Notes under the pieces: model-generated
Database searches by the model: none
What the model was told of the DNA's origin: nothing
Seen by the model: only the letters and a program-made list of their open reading frames with translations
Source of the DNA: Paucisalibacillus algeriensis
GTDB lineage: Bacteria; Bacillota; Bacilli; Bacillales; Amphibacillaceae
Assembly (NCBI RefSeq): GCF_000577245.1
Contig: NZ_CBYO010000016.1
Span: forward strand, 124,001-188,000
Length of the DNA: 64,000 nt
Reading direction: 5' to 3'
Made by a program: the position numbers and the translations under genes
In this document: positions 25,401 through 32,779 of the stretch, piece by piece
Layout of the letters: every line of letters starts with the position of its first letter
Position numbering within the stretch: position 1 is the first letter of the stretch

Positions 25401-27807
25401 TCATGCTAGTGCAGAAATGGGTAATTATTCAAATGCTATCAGTTATTATGAGCGAGTTATTGACCTTTACGAGAAAGGTGATCTTAGCGACTTGCAGACG
25501 TTTGACTTTCATAATACAAGCATGAATCTTTATCAATTGATAGGAAACTTTGAACTGGCAAATGAATTTAGTGATAAGGTTGTAGCATTTAATCAAGGTA
25601 GAGATAATATTTATTCCTATTCTGCAAAGATTTATAAAAACATTAATATGTTAAGAGATGCTCAGGAAAATCAATTTGAACATTTAATTTCTGAGATACT
25701 AGAATTAGTGGAAAAAATTCCGAGAGAACAGTTTAATGTTAAGGCATTAATGATGGCAGCAACTGTATTAAGTAAACGAGGAAGACATACTTACACGAAG
25801 CCCCTTATTCAAAAACTAGAAAACTATCTTTCTGACCAAACACCTGATACGTTATGGGCAGGCTACTATTATCTACTTGGAATGAAGGAAAATTCATCCG
25901 AATCAATGTTGTATTTAACTCGTGGGTTAGAATCTGCAAAAAAAGCAAGGCATTGCGAAATGGTCGGAAAGATATTGCTGTTATTAGGAGATTATGCTTT
26001 TCAAGAAAATAAATTATACAGTGCTGCACATTATTATTTAGAAGGCACTGAAATCGCAAAAAGTATTGTGAAAGCTCTCCCCGAAGAATATCAACTATTA
26101 TTTGTGAATAACCATCATTTTGCCAGAGGTTTTATTAGATTAGAGCGGATTTATTTGTGGTTAATGGGAGATCAAATCTCCTTTGTAACTAGAGATGTTT
26201 CGGGTAGTTCTATTTTAACCAAGGAAAAACTTGACCAAATTTTAGATCATGACTATATGAGTGGTTTTATTGAACACCAAGATTTTATACGATATATAAG
26301 CAATCAACATATGACTAAACTATCTAAGGATATTCAAAGCTCAAACGACATCCTTAAAAATGTAACGGCAAATACATTGAAAAATATCAATATGTTACTT
26401 AAGTTCTTCGCAGGTGTGACAATTGCAACGAGGGGACTCATTATTACGGAAAATCATGGCGAGTTAACTGTTCTGAGTTCGACAGATGATAATGATAAAC
26501 TTCCTACCAGTCGATATATACTCAACCGTGCTGGAGATACAAAGGAAGTTTTCTTGGTGGATGATAAAGATAAGCTTGTTGATGTAAACCTGTTGTCAGA
26601 GGATTTGCATGGAGCTTTATGTATTCCCATTTTACAGAAGCAAGGAATTACTAATAAGCTGGACAGCATTCTTGGATATGTCTACTTAGAGACGGACATG
26701 TTTGTTCATAATTTTAACGAATTAGGGTTAGAGAAATGTAATGAGCTGATGGGATTATTAGCTTCAATGCTAGAAAAACATCAGTTGAAATTGTCCGCAA
26801 CAATTGATAAATTAACTGGTGCGCTAACGCGGAAGTATTTGGACGATGCTCTAGAATCTAATGTTAAATTCTCTAAGGATTCTGGGGAGTCTTTAAGTAT
26901 TATCATGTTTGATTTAGATCGATTTAAACTGGTAAATGACCGCTATGGACACCAGGTTGGGGACACGGTGTTACGTAAGGTATCTTATGTTGTCATGGAA
27001 ACCCTAGAAGAAAACCATATTCTTGGGCGTTACGGTGGGGAAGAATTCATTATCATTTTACCTACTGTTGGGCAAGGAGAGGCTTTGGAACTTGGGAATG
27101 TTATACGGAAAAAGGTAACGTCTCAAAGATTTTTGGGAGATAAGTTTGAAATAACCATAAGTATGGGAATTGCTACTTTTCCAGACCATGGTCAACATGT
27201 TAGAGAACTAATTGACAAAGTTGATCAAGCGTTATATATGGCAAAAGAAACTGGTAGAAATAATGCAAAGGTTTGGAATAGGGACTTTATCACCAAATCT
27301 AAGCCGCAAAATAAGCTCTCGGGTATTTTAACGGGTGATGATATTAGGGATTCACGTAATGTGCTGGCAATGGTAGAGCTTATCCAGTTAAATAATAGCC
27401 AATTAACACTGGAAGATAAACTCTATCAATTTTTAGGTAGGATTATCGAGATAAGTGAAGCACAAAATGGCTATATCTTACTTTATCATGCGAATGGTCA
27501 AAAGTATTATGGTAGAAAAGCGCAGCATAAGGATTGGTTACAGGACTTTCTGGTAGATGAAGAGATACTAAATTCTGTGTTATTAGAAGAGCGTGGACTT
27601 TATACAATCAATTGGGATGCGACAGATAAGATTAACAGGATTAATGGGTTACCGGATTGGGATTCTATATTAAGTGTTCCAATTATGGTTGAAGGTAGTG
27701 TTCGAGGGGCTATTTATCTTTCATCTCCGACAAGAGTCAAGGAGTTTGGCGCGGATGACCTTAATATGTTGAATGTGTATAGTAATTTATTGTCTGGAAT
27801 GATTTAA
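22450..27807 (+). CDS. Giant pseudokinase-ATPase-TPR-GAF-GGDEF-GAF signalling protein (paralogue 2)
   Basis: About 1785 residues, colinear with the preceding gene over its whole length. The kinase-like domain is degenerate in the same way (YGSLNPQ in the catalytic loop, KDL in place of DFG). Walker A GDNGIGKT is near residue 321 and Walker B FIIDD follows. The GGDEF domain has GRYGGEEF near 1528 and no RxxD inhibitory site. The start is GTG at 22450, placed after AGAGGTGAT and matching the N-terminus of the first copy (EIINNRYRL); a GTG at 22441 lies inside the ribosome site. A separate leader with its own terminator shows the two genes are regulated independently. Confidence 0.87.
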   Translation: MEIINNRYRLIDLLNQDKFVSTYTVVDILRDNRIIKLNLLNSEYTPKPLVDFFAKRFISIKNLSQKQISKNYEFGVVSFIDNRAHTDKIYYFTSEYNEKMEDFEDYIQKLELDEIIERFIELCSLIDYIHMNGFVYGSLNPQAIQVVDLGEEVILKLKDLATITLEKYSRHELEDSYFQSPNVLAGNEVSKESDMYSLGMMLLAMIQCKPVITNPKIELEKLEEELNTYSFNDQLLLKKVLPIVGKLLMPQEKFPYENVQAIIDELGKGLGRNFSTIDKGEIEKLHFDTEIVGRDVEIEIILRNVESMIGYNPSKRIFFIQGDNGIGKTRLLQEINFLLALHKVHAFASFQLESSDSRNLWIDILQKIISLTDERVLRKYHAELVKYLPELERKERTTPIEFLLDGNNKYRLLNRIASFINESLQGKTAVFIIDDLHLADTFTMDLINYLSTNVLHQNNLMFILSGEVRDDSDNYVFLNSLEFLKKRTDSSVIRLNPLSKEQSAELIKHILSLSYQPLKLTERIFSRSYGNPLFIHEVLKDLYSRKLLHVSPENGMWSILLPSNDYNSLQVPESIEQALLNQLRDLTNESLDILKTVAVFNKPVSVRAICYVLEKEERILTEELQELLRKGILQELVSDYGYLFEFDNKVLKRIVYNGIDTEVKKAMHNQIGIFLEKNRESKIEELIFHYEGAENKEKSIKYYLEIAHQLHKQHEIKTEIQYLEKAVAMIDDAIDKTNLHMKISDLCLEVNLPEKALKYLNRALDLATEKNHQENILAIYLALGNLHATLYQAEQVKVFLQKVEKHFPVIKDLESRLEFNRLQAFLLGLENQIDEAAEILHSIIEESGDEFPRITGNAYLLLGFTSVQHNRVEEAIDYYLLAMNLHGEAGYMKGYLGAVNNIGVIYQAFMDELDTAMNYFIKVRDLSEEYGIFETEIRALSSIGNIYANAHNFQEAYKHFKHALQKAEIGGSNWVMYHLYNLMCHASAEMGNYSNAISYYERVIDLYEKGDLSDLQTFDFHNTSMNLYQLIGNFELANEFSDKVVAFNQGRDNIYSYSAKIYKNINMLRDAQENQFEHLISEILELVEKIPREQFNVKALMMAATVLSKRGRHTYTKPLIQKLENYLSDQTPDTLWAGYYYLLGMKENSSESMLYLTRGLESAKKARHCEMVGKILLLLGDYAFQENKLYSAAHYYLEGTEIAKSIVKALPEEYQLLFVNNHHFARGFIRLERIYLWLMGDQISFVTRDVSGSSILTKEKLDQILDHDYMSGFIEHQDFIRYISNQHMTKLSKDIQSSNDILKNVTANTLKNINMLLKFFAGVTIATRGLIITENHGELTVLSSTDDNDKLPTSRYILNRAGDTKEVFLVDDKDKLVDVNLLSEDLHGALCIPILQKQGITNKLDSILGYVYLETDMFVHNFNELGLEKCNELMGLLASMLEKHQLKLSATIDKLTGALTRKYLDDALESNVKFSKDSGESLSIIMFDLDRFKLVNDRYGHQVGDTVLRKVSYVVMETLEENHILGRYGGEEFIIILPTVGQGEALELGNVIRKKVTSQRFLGDKFEITISMGIATFPDHGQHVRELIDKVDQALYMAKETGRNNAKVWNRDFITKSKPQNKLSGILTGDDIRDSRNVLAMVELIQLNNSQLTLEDKLYQFLGRIIEISEAQNGYILLYHANGQKYYGRKAQHKDWLQDFLVDEEILNSVLLEERGLYTINWDATDKINRINGLPDWDSILSVPIMVEGSVRGAIYLSSPTRVKEFGADDLNMLNVYSNLLSGMI

Positions 27808-27871
27808 AAGAGGAACTACAATAAGTATACTAGTAAGAAAATCTAACTTTTGGTTATTTAGTGTAAATACA

Positions 27872-27986
27872 AGCTCCGGAAATATACTAAGCTATTACTA
27901 CAAAGCACATGGGCGACAGCTACTCGAAAAAACCATCGCGGTGTCTTCTTTACCGCGGATCTCATCAATAGTATATTTCCGGAGCT
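27872..27986. repeat. 115-bp inverted-repeat element (MITE-like)
   Basis: Perfect 18-bp ends (AGCTCCGGAAATATACTA at 27872-27889 and its complement at 27969-27986) enclose 79 bases that hold a second hairpin built on CGCGGT/ACCGCG. It lies between convergent genes and could serve as a terminator, but the long perfect ends and structured centre look like a small non-autonomous repeat element. No flanking target duplication is obvious. Confidence 0.6.
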
Positions 27987-28041
27987 AAAGTAGTGTAATA
28001 TTCGTTTTTTAAGGTAATCAGTTTATTGCGAGCACTTTTCT

Positions 28042-29286
28042 TTATAACACCTGTTCTACAGTATACCCTTTTTCTTCCAGTATGGACCTTATATGTGGTT
28101 CTAGTAATAGATGGAGACTGCCCACGATAACAAAGTATGTGTCCCCGCTATCTTCTTCTAAGAAGTTGGCAATTTGTTCGGCCATGTTATAATTTCGGTT
28201 GTCGTTGAGTGCTTTCATGTAAGCTTGTTCTTCAGGTGTTGGTTCTACACCTTCAACAGTTAAATATTCTAGAAGTTTATCTGGATCTCCTTCCAAATAC
28301 AGGTTAAACATATCTTCCATTTGACTTTCGAATTCTTCAATCTCTATTAATGACTCTTCCAGCATTTCTGACTGAAATTCAGGTGTTGTATCAGCAAAAA
28401 TAGATAGTTGTTCTTCTACTGTTTCTAATCCAATTACTTGTTTTTGATCCTCTTCTGCACGATCTAAAAAGTAAAAGTCTACCCCATCAATAAACCCGAG
28501 CTCTTCAGTCATTAAATTTTGTATTAAAGTAGAGTGGAACCATGGCTCATAGTCTGCAAACATTGTAATGGAATATCCAAGATTTGAATAGGTATTCACT
28601 AAATTATCGTAGACTTCTGGTGAAAGATGGTCTTGGATGGTACTACCATCTGAATAGGTTGCTAACTCCATGGTCATGGCCTGCATTTCTAGCATATTAA
28701 TATTGTTCATATCAATTTCGGGAACAATAACATCTGCCTCAGCATATGCCTTTTCAATTTTTCGGTTTAACGGATAGAATTCATCGTTTGCAATATGTAT
28801 TGTACCCTGTAAATAGACGGTGGTATCCCCGTTTTCTACTTTCCAAAGAAACCCGCCTGGTCCATCTGCCGTTCCCCGTACTTCGACTTCTACTTTTGTC
28901 AATACGACAATGTTTTTGGCTTCTAGTTTTTCGATGATTTCAGTCTCATAGGGATTCCCACCGATATTAACTTCTTCTAAACGTTCCAATCCCTCTAATG
29001 GGGAAAAGTTTGAGATTTTATTGTTTTGTAGATTAAGAGTTTTTATATGATCAAGATATTCAATTCCATCGATGGATTTAATCCGTTGCCCAGATAAATC
29101 CAATTCAGTAATTTTGTTTAAATCTTCTGGTAAAATATCTCCATCAGGCAAACTAAGCTCCTCGCGAATCACTTGCTCCAGTTGGTAATCAGAGAAATAT
29201 ACGACTTCCGTATTTTTGTTTAGTTGGCAGGAAGACAGAAATAAAAGCGTCACTATCAGTAAACCATTACGTAAGACACATCTCAA
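28042..29286 (-). CDS. Lipoprotein with leucine-rich repeats and a TraB/GumN (TIKI-like) domain
   Basis: About 414 residues. The start is taken as TTG (29284-29286), five bases after GGGGGAG; an ATG 45 bases upstream has no ribosome site and would bury the signal. It begins with a lipoprotein signal ending LSSC, so it should be anchored outside the membrane. Leucine-rich repeats follow (ITELDLSGQRIKSIDGIEYL and neighbours), then a TraB/GumN domain beginning FLWKVENGDTTVYLQGTIHI and closing with YFVIVGSLHLL. TraB/TIKI relatives are metal-dependent proteases; the paired GTIH and GSLH motifs that supply metal ligands are both present. A protease role is inferred from the family. Confidence 0.82.
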   Translation of the reverse strand: MRCVLRNGLLIVTLLFLSSCQLNKNTEVVYFSDYQLEQVIREELSLPDGDILPEDLNKITELDLSGQRIKSIDGIEYLDHIKTLNLQNNKISNFSPLEGLERLEEVNIGGNPYETEIIEKLEAKNIVVLTKVEVEVRGTADGPGGFLWKVENGDTTVYLQGTIHIANDEFYPLNRKIEKAYAEADVIVPEIDMNNINMLEMQAMTMELATYSDGSTIQDHLSPEVYDNLVNTYSNLGYSITMFADYEPWFHSTLIQNLMTEELGFIDGVDFYFLDRAEEDQKQVIGLETVEEQLSIFADTTPEFQSEMLEESLIEIEEFESQMEDMFNLYLEGDPDKLLEYLTVEGVEPTPEEQAYMKALNDNRNYNMAEQIANFLEEDSGDTYFVIVGSLHLLLEPHIRSILEEKGYTVEQVL

Positions 29287-29304
29287 AAAAACTCCCCCAA
29301 TGTT

Positions 29305-29316
29305 GTTAATATTAAC
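29305..29316. promoter_or_regulatory. 12-bp palindrome upstream of the LRR-TraB gene
   Basis: GTTAATATTAAC is a perfect palindrome about 20 bases before the TTG start. It could be an operator; no regulator is identified. Confidence 0.3.
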
Positions 29317-29357
29317 AGTATTTTCCACCACTATAGCAACTCAAACTAAAAATGGCA

Positions 29358-29405
29358 AGGGTGCCTGTCACTAATCGAAATAGGTAGAACCATGTCGAAT
29401 TGATT
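29358..29405. repeat. Dispersed GTGCC / TCGAAAT repeat, copy 2
   Basis: GGGTGCCTGTCACTAATCGAAAT, followed by ATGTCGAATTGATTTT. Same two modules as the copy near 8861. It lies in the divergent promoter region. Confidence 0.5.
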
Positions 29406-29496
29406 TTAGAAACTATATTTTGTTATCTTGCTAGGTTGATAATTTTGGCGTATGATATTCTTTTGTATGTAAGTTTCATTACAGGAGATGGACGTT

Positions 29497-30414
29497 TTGA
29501 AAGATTTATTTCAAAAAAAGTGGTCTGTGGTAATTATTGCGGTGTTCTGTTCGATATTATGGGGTAGTGCTTTTCCAGTTTTAAAGGTGAGTTATGAGGA
29601 GCTGCAAATGGCGCCAAATGACGTCATTGCGAAAATTGTTTTTGCAGGGGCTCGTTTCTCTCTCGCTGGACTAATAGTTCTTCTTTTTATAATGGCGAAA
29701 AACGGGAAACGGATATTGGTTACCAAAAGACAGTTTTTCATATTAATTCTTTTAGGTGTTGTTCAAACATCTTTACAATACTTTTTCTTTTACAATGGAC
29801 TAGCCAACGTATCTGGGATGCAAGGTGCTATCCTGAGTTCAGCTAGTACTTTCTTTACGGTTATCCTTGCGCACTTCTATTACCGGAGTGATCGAATGAG
29901 CTGGAGGAAAACAATAGGTCTCCTTGCTGGGTTTATGGGAATTGTCATTGCCAATTGGGGGCAAGAGTTGAAGCTATCTTTTCAATGGGACGGGGAAGGA
30001 TATATGATACTTTCTGGTTTAACTGCAGCTATTGCAACGATAATGGCGAAAGAGCTTGCTACTGGAATTCATCCTGTTACAATTACCGGTTGGCAATTAA
30101 CCCTAGGTGGAGTCATTATGTTAATAGTTGGGTTACCATTATTGGATGAAGGAGCGATAACATTCACACCAATTGGTTGGGGATTGTTTATCTATTCAGC
30201 ATTACTCTCATCGATTGCCTTTACTCTTTGGTATTCATTACTAAAGTATAATAATGCAGGTGAACTTAGTATATACAAGTTTATTGTACCAGTTTCAGGA
30301 ACAGTAATGTCTGCTATGTTTATTCCGGGTGAGAGTTTGAACTTATTTATATACTTGGCCATCGCTTTCGTAGCGTTAGGCATTATTGTTGTAAATTATC
30401 ATGGGAAAACATAA
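29497..30414 (+). CDS. DMT superfamily (EamA) transporter
   Basis: About 305 residues with ten hydrophobic helices in two EamA repeats, the usual layout of drug/metabolite exporters. The first helix holds CSILWGSAFPVLKVS, a common start of the family. I prefer the TTG at 29497, nine bases after AGGAG, because the ATG at 29488 abuts that ribosome site. Substrate cannot be assigned. It is a single-gene unit with a terminator. Confidence 0.85.
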   Translation: MKDLFQKKWSVVIIAVFCSILWGSAFPVLKVSYEELQMAPNDVIAKIVFAGARFSLAGLIVLLFIMAKNGKRILVTKRQFFILILLGVVQTSLQYFFFYNGLANVSGMQGAILSSASTFFTVILAHFYYRSDRMSWRKTIGLLAGFMGIVIANWGQELKLSFQWDGEGYMILSGLTAAIATIMAKELATGIHPVTITGWQLTLGGVIMLIVGLPLLDEGAITFTPIGWGLFIYSALLSSIAFTLWYSLLKYNNAGELSIYKFIVPVSGTVMSAMFIPGESLNLFIYLAIAFVALGIIVVNYHGKT

Positions 30415-30431
30415 CGTGATGTCTGAGTAAT

Positions 30432-30472
30432 AAGAGGTGTCCTTTACTTAGTGGAGGATATCTCTTGTTAAA
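30432..30472 (+). terminator. Terminator of the EamA transporter gene
   Basis: A 12-bp stem with two G.T pairs (30432-30443 with 30455-30466). The T-run is weak. Between here and 30716 I see no gene, only a small GTAAC/GTTAC hairpin near 30642. Confidence 0.5.
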
Positions 30473-30716
30473 ATGAATTATTTGGACGAGAAACTCTCTG
30501 GTTAATTTATTTTGCAAATTATATTAGTCCCAAGCTACATTTAATTTGAAATTTTATAAAAATGATTCGTTAGCACTAATTATTTTCCATAAAATGGTAG
30601 TTTTATAGACTTTGATTCCCTACTTCAAGTGTCCTATTTGGTAACAAAAAGTTACTATTGTTGTCCCGATATAAGGCTTTGTACCTAATTAAAATGGATT
30701 AGAAAATTGCATGTAA

Positions 30717-30744
30717 TTGACAGTTTGTAGATTTGATTTAAAAT
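30717..30744 (+). promoter_or_regulatory. Promoter of the small lipoprotein gene
   Basis: TTGACA and TAAAAT are separated by 16 bases, about 33 bases before the start codon. Confidence 0.6.
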
Positions 30745-30776
30745 GGCTAGGAGTACATAAATAAAGGGGAAAAGAC

Positions 30777-31286
30777 ATGAAGAAAAAAATATTACTTTTA
30801 CTAGTTGGTTTAGCATTAATGGTTGTTCTTGCAGCATGTAGCTCACCAGAGGCAGATGAGGTGTTAGACTACCATAATGCGATGGTGGATGAAATCAATC
30901 CTAAATTAGAACAAATTGATGGACTTTATACGAAAATTGATACTGTAGAAACAGACCAGGAAGCGCTTGAAGTGTATGATAATGAACTACTTCCATTACT
31001 TACAGAAATAAAGGAATACTATGACTCACAATCATTAGAATATGATGTTGCGAAAGAATATCATTCTCTACATGTAGAGTTAGCAAATGCAATGTATGAT
31101 GCAGTTATAAAAGAGAAAGAATTTGTTGAAGCTTTTCTTGATGAAAGCAAGTCTGAAGAGGATCTTTTAGCACTTGAGGCAGAATTAGTCGAATTAAATA
31201 CAATTGCAGGGGAAAAAGATAAAGCTGTTTCAGACCATTGGGAATCATTAAGAGAAGAATATGATTTTATTGAGGAAGAAGAATAG
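30777..31286 (+). CDS. Small helical lipoprotein, function unknown
   Basis: A 169-residue lipoprotein with signal peptide ending LAAC (Cys at about 21). The mature part is acidic and helical with many Glu and Leu, and the end is very acidic (EEEE). It resembles in type, though I cannot confirm by sequence, the YkyA-like cell-wall-associated lipoproteins of bacilli. It has its own promoter and terminator, so it is monocistronic. Confidence 0.8.
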   Translation: MKKKILLLLVGLALMVVLAACSSPEADEVLDYHNAMVDEINPKLEQIDGLYTKIDTVETDQEALEVYDNELLPLLTEIKEYYDSQSLEYDVAKEYHSLHVELANAMYDAVIKEKEFVEAFLDESKSEEDLLALEAELVELNTIAGEKDKAVSDHWESLREEYDFIEEEE

Positions 31287-31349
31287 AATCATATAACGAA
31301 GAGTTAGGGATAATATTTCTCATTGATTGAGGTTTACTTAAAGAAAGCG

Positions 31350-31400
31350 AGACTGCTAGAAGCTATTTTACACGTATTAGCCTCTAGCAGTCTTTTTTTA
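31350..31400 (+). terminator. Terminator of the small lipoprotein gene
   Basis: An 11-bp perfect stem (AGACTGCTAGA, 31350-31360, with 31383-31393) is followed by TTTTTTAG. Confidence 0.85.
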
Positions 31401-31509
31401 GTAAAATTTTGTCGAAGTATCCATGTTGCTATTTAACTGGTAATATAGGAAAATAGAGGTAAGGGATAAGGCTTAGTAATCCCAAGAATACTATCATGGA
31501 GGGATAAAT

Positions 31510-32136
31510 ATGCTAGTAAAAAATGATTATGTGAACAAAAAAGAAGTTGTCCATGTAAGGGAAAATGATAGCTTAGAATCCGTGATGAATACTATTGAAG
31601 AATCAGGTTATCGCTGTATTCCAGTTCTTAATGAGACTGGGGAGAAGTATGTTGGCAATATTTATAAAGTCGATTTACTAGAGTATGAAATTGATCATTC
31701 TATGGTCGGTACATTATCGGAGTTAATTACTGACCGTGAAGGTTACATAAGGGAAGATGCCCCATTCTTCAAAGTATTCTCATCGATAAAGCAGTTACCG
31801 TATCTAGCCGTTGTAAGTGACTCCATGGACTTTTTAGGGATACTAACAAATGGTAACGTTATTCAAGTGTTAGAAAATGCATGGGGAGTCCATAATGGAA
31901 GCTACTCCTTTACAATTGGAACGATTGAATATTCAGGTGCATTACAGAAAATGTTGAAGGTCGTGAACAAACATTGTAACGTGCAAAGTGTTATTTCCTT
32001 AAATAATAACTCCAATTACGTCAGAAGGGTTTGCATCGTGCTTCCTGAAAATGTAGATGAAGCACTAGCTGAGAAAATAAAAGTTGATCTTGATAAGAAT
32101 AACTTTACAGTGACAGATGTGGAGAAATTGAATTAG
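31510..32136 (+). CDS. cbpA: CBS-ACT protein, probable c-di-AMP receptor CbpA
   Basis: A 208-residue cytoplasmic protein with two CBS motifs (residues 1-60 and 70-125) followed by an ACT-like fold (from about 135, YSFTIGTIEYSGALQKMLKVV). The CBS pair plus ACT matches the Listeria c-di-AMP-binding protein CbpA rather than CbpB/DarB, which lacks ACT. By family knowledge it would link c-di-AMP to potassium or stringent-response control. It is monocistronic with GGAGGG upstream. Confidence 0.7.
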   Translation: MLVKNDYVNKKEVVHVRENDSLESVMNTIEESGYRCIPVLNETGEKYVGNIYKVDLLEYEIDHSMVGTLSELITDREGYIREDAPFFKVFSSIKQLPYLAVVSDSMDFLGILTNGNVIQVLENAWGVHNGSYSFTIGTIEYSGALQKMLKVVNKHCNVQSVISLNNNSNYVRRVCIVLPENVDEALAEKIKVDLDKNNFTVTDVEKLN

Positions 32137-32140
32137 TTGG

Positions 32141-32180
32141 AAAAAGCTACTGAATAGAATGTTATTCAGTAGCTTTTTTG
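32141..32180 (+). terminator. Terminator of cbpA
   Basis: AAAAAGCTACTGAATA pairs with TATTCAGTAGCTTTTT, followed by TG. Confidence 0.88.
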
Positions 32181-32185
32181 TGGTT

Positions 32186-32215
32186 TAGCATTCGACAAAT
32201 TTCGGGAAGTAACAG
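32186..32215. repeat. Dispersed repeat, partial copy 3
   Basis: The minus strand reads CGAAATTTGTCGAATGC, matching the second module of the copy at 8861. The GTGCC half is missing. Confidence 0.4.
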
Positions 32216-32218
32216 GAC

Positions 32219-32611
32219 CTAGTGTTGTTCTTGTATTGCTTTTCGGGCTAGTCGGTCGGCGTTTCCATTTTCTTTCTCTGGTATCCACTTGATGAAGAAG
32301 TATGGAAACTTTGTCGTTTTTTCGCGAATGATTTCTAATAATGGGAGGAAGATTTTATTTTTGGTAAAATCATTGTCAACGACACTCACCACTGTTTGGG
32401 AATCAGAGCGAAAGGATAGGATTTCATTTGGGAATTTTTCTTCACAGACTTCAAGTGCTTTAATCACTGCATGAAACTCAGCTTCGTGATTCGACATTTC
32501 ACAAAGTGGAAAGCTAAATTCAAACTGTTTACCATGTGCTTTTATATAAATGCCAACTCCGCTTATGCCTGGATTACCTTTGGATGCTCCATCTGTGTAG
32601 ACCTCGATCAA
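32219..32611 (-). CDS. RNase HI family protein
   Basis: A 130-residue RNase HI-type enzyme, which cuts RNA in RNA-DNA hybrids. The acidic catalytic residues are all present: D in YTDGASKGNPG (residue 7), E in NHEAEFHAV (about 44), D in RSDSQTVV (about 69) and D in NADRLARKA (about 118). The short form without the basic protrusion is typical of bacilli. It is divergent from the amidohydrolase gene. Confidence 0.88.
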   Translation of the reverse strand: MIEVYTDGASKGNPGISGVGIYIKAHGKQFEFSFPLCEMSNHEAEFHAVIKALEVCEEKFPNEILSFRSDSQTVVSVVDNDFTKNKIFLPLLEIIREKTTKFPYFFIKWIPEKENGNADRLARKAIQEQH

Positions 32612-32686
32612 AATAACTCTCTCCTTAGAACAAAAAAATATTAGTTAAATAGTATCATAATAGCATATTTTGTCCACAAGATTAGA

Positions 32687-32715
32687 TTGACTATATTTAG
32701 AATATTTTGTATATT
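32687..32715 (+). promoter_or_regulatory. Promoter of the amidohydrolase-symporter unit
   Basis: TTGACT and TATATT are spaced by 17 bases. Its position rules out a translation start upstream of about 32722 and supports the ATG at 32780. Confidence 0.65.
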
Positions 32716-32779
32716 AATAAAAATAGTAAAAAATGTAATGGTTCTCAGAACTAGAAGCAAAGATAAAGGGGATAGAAGC

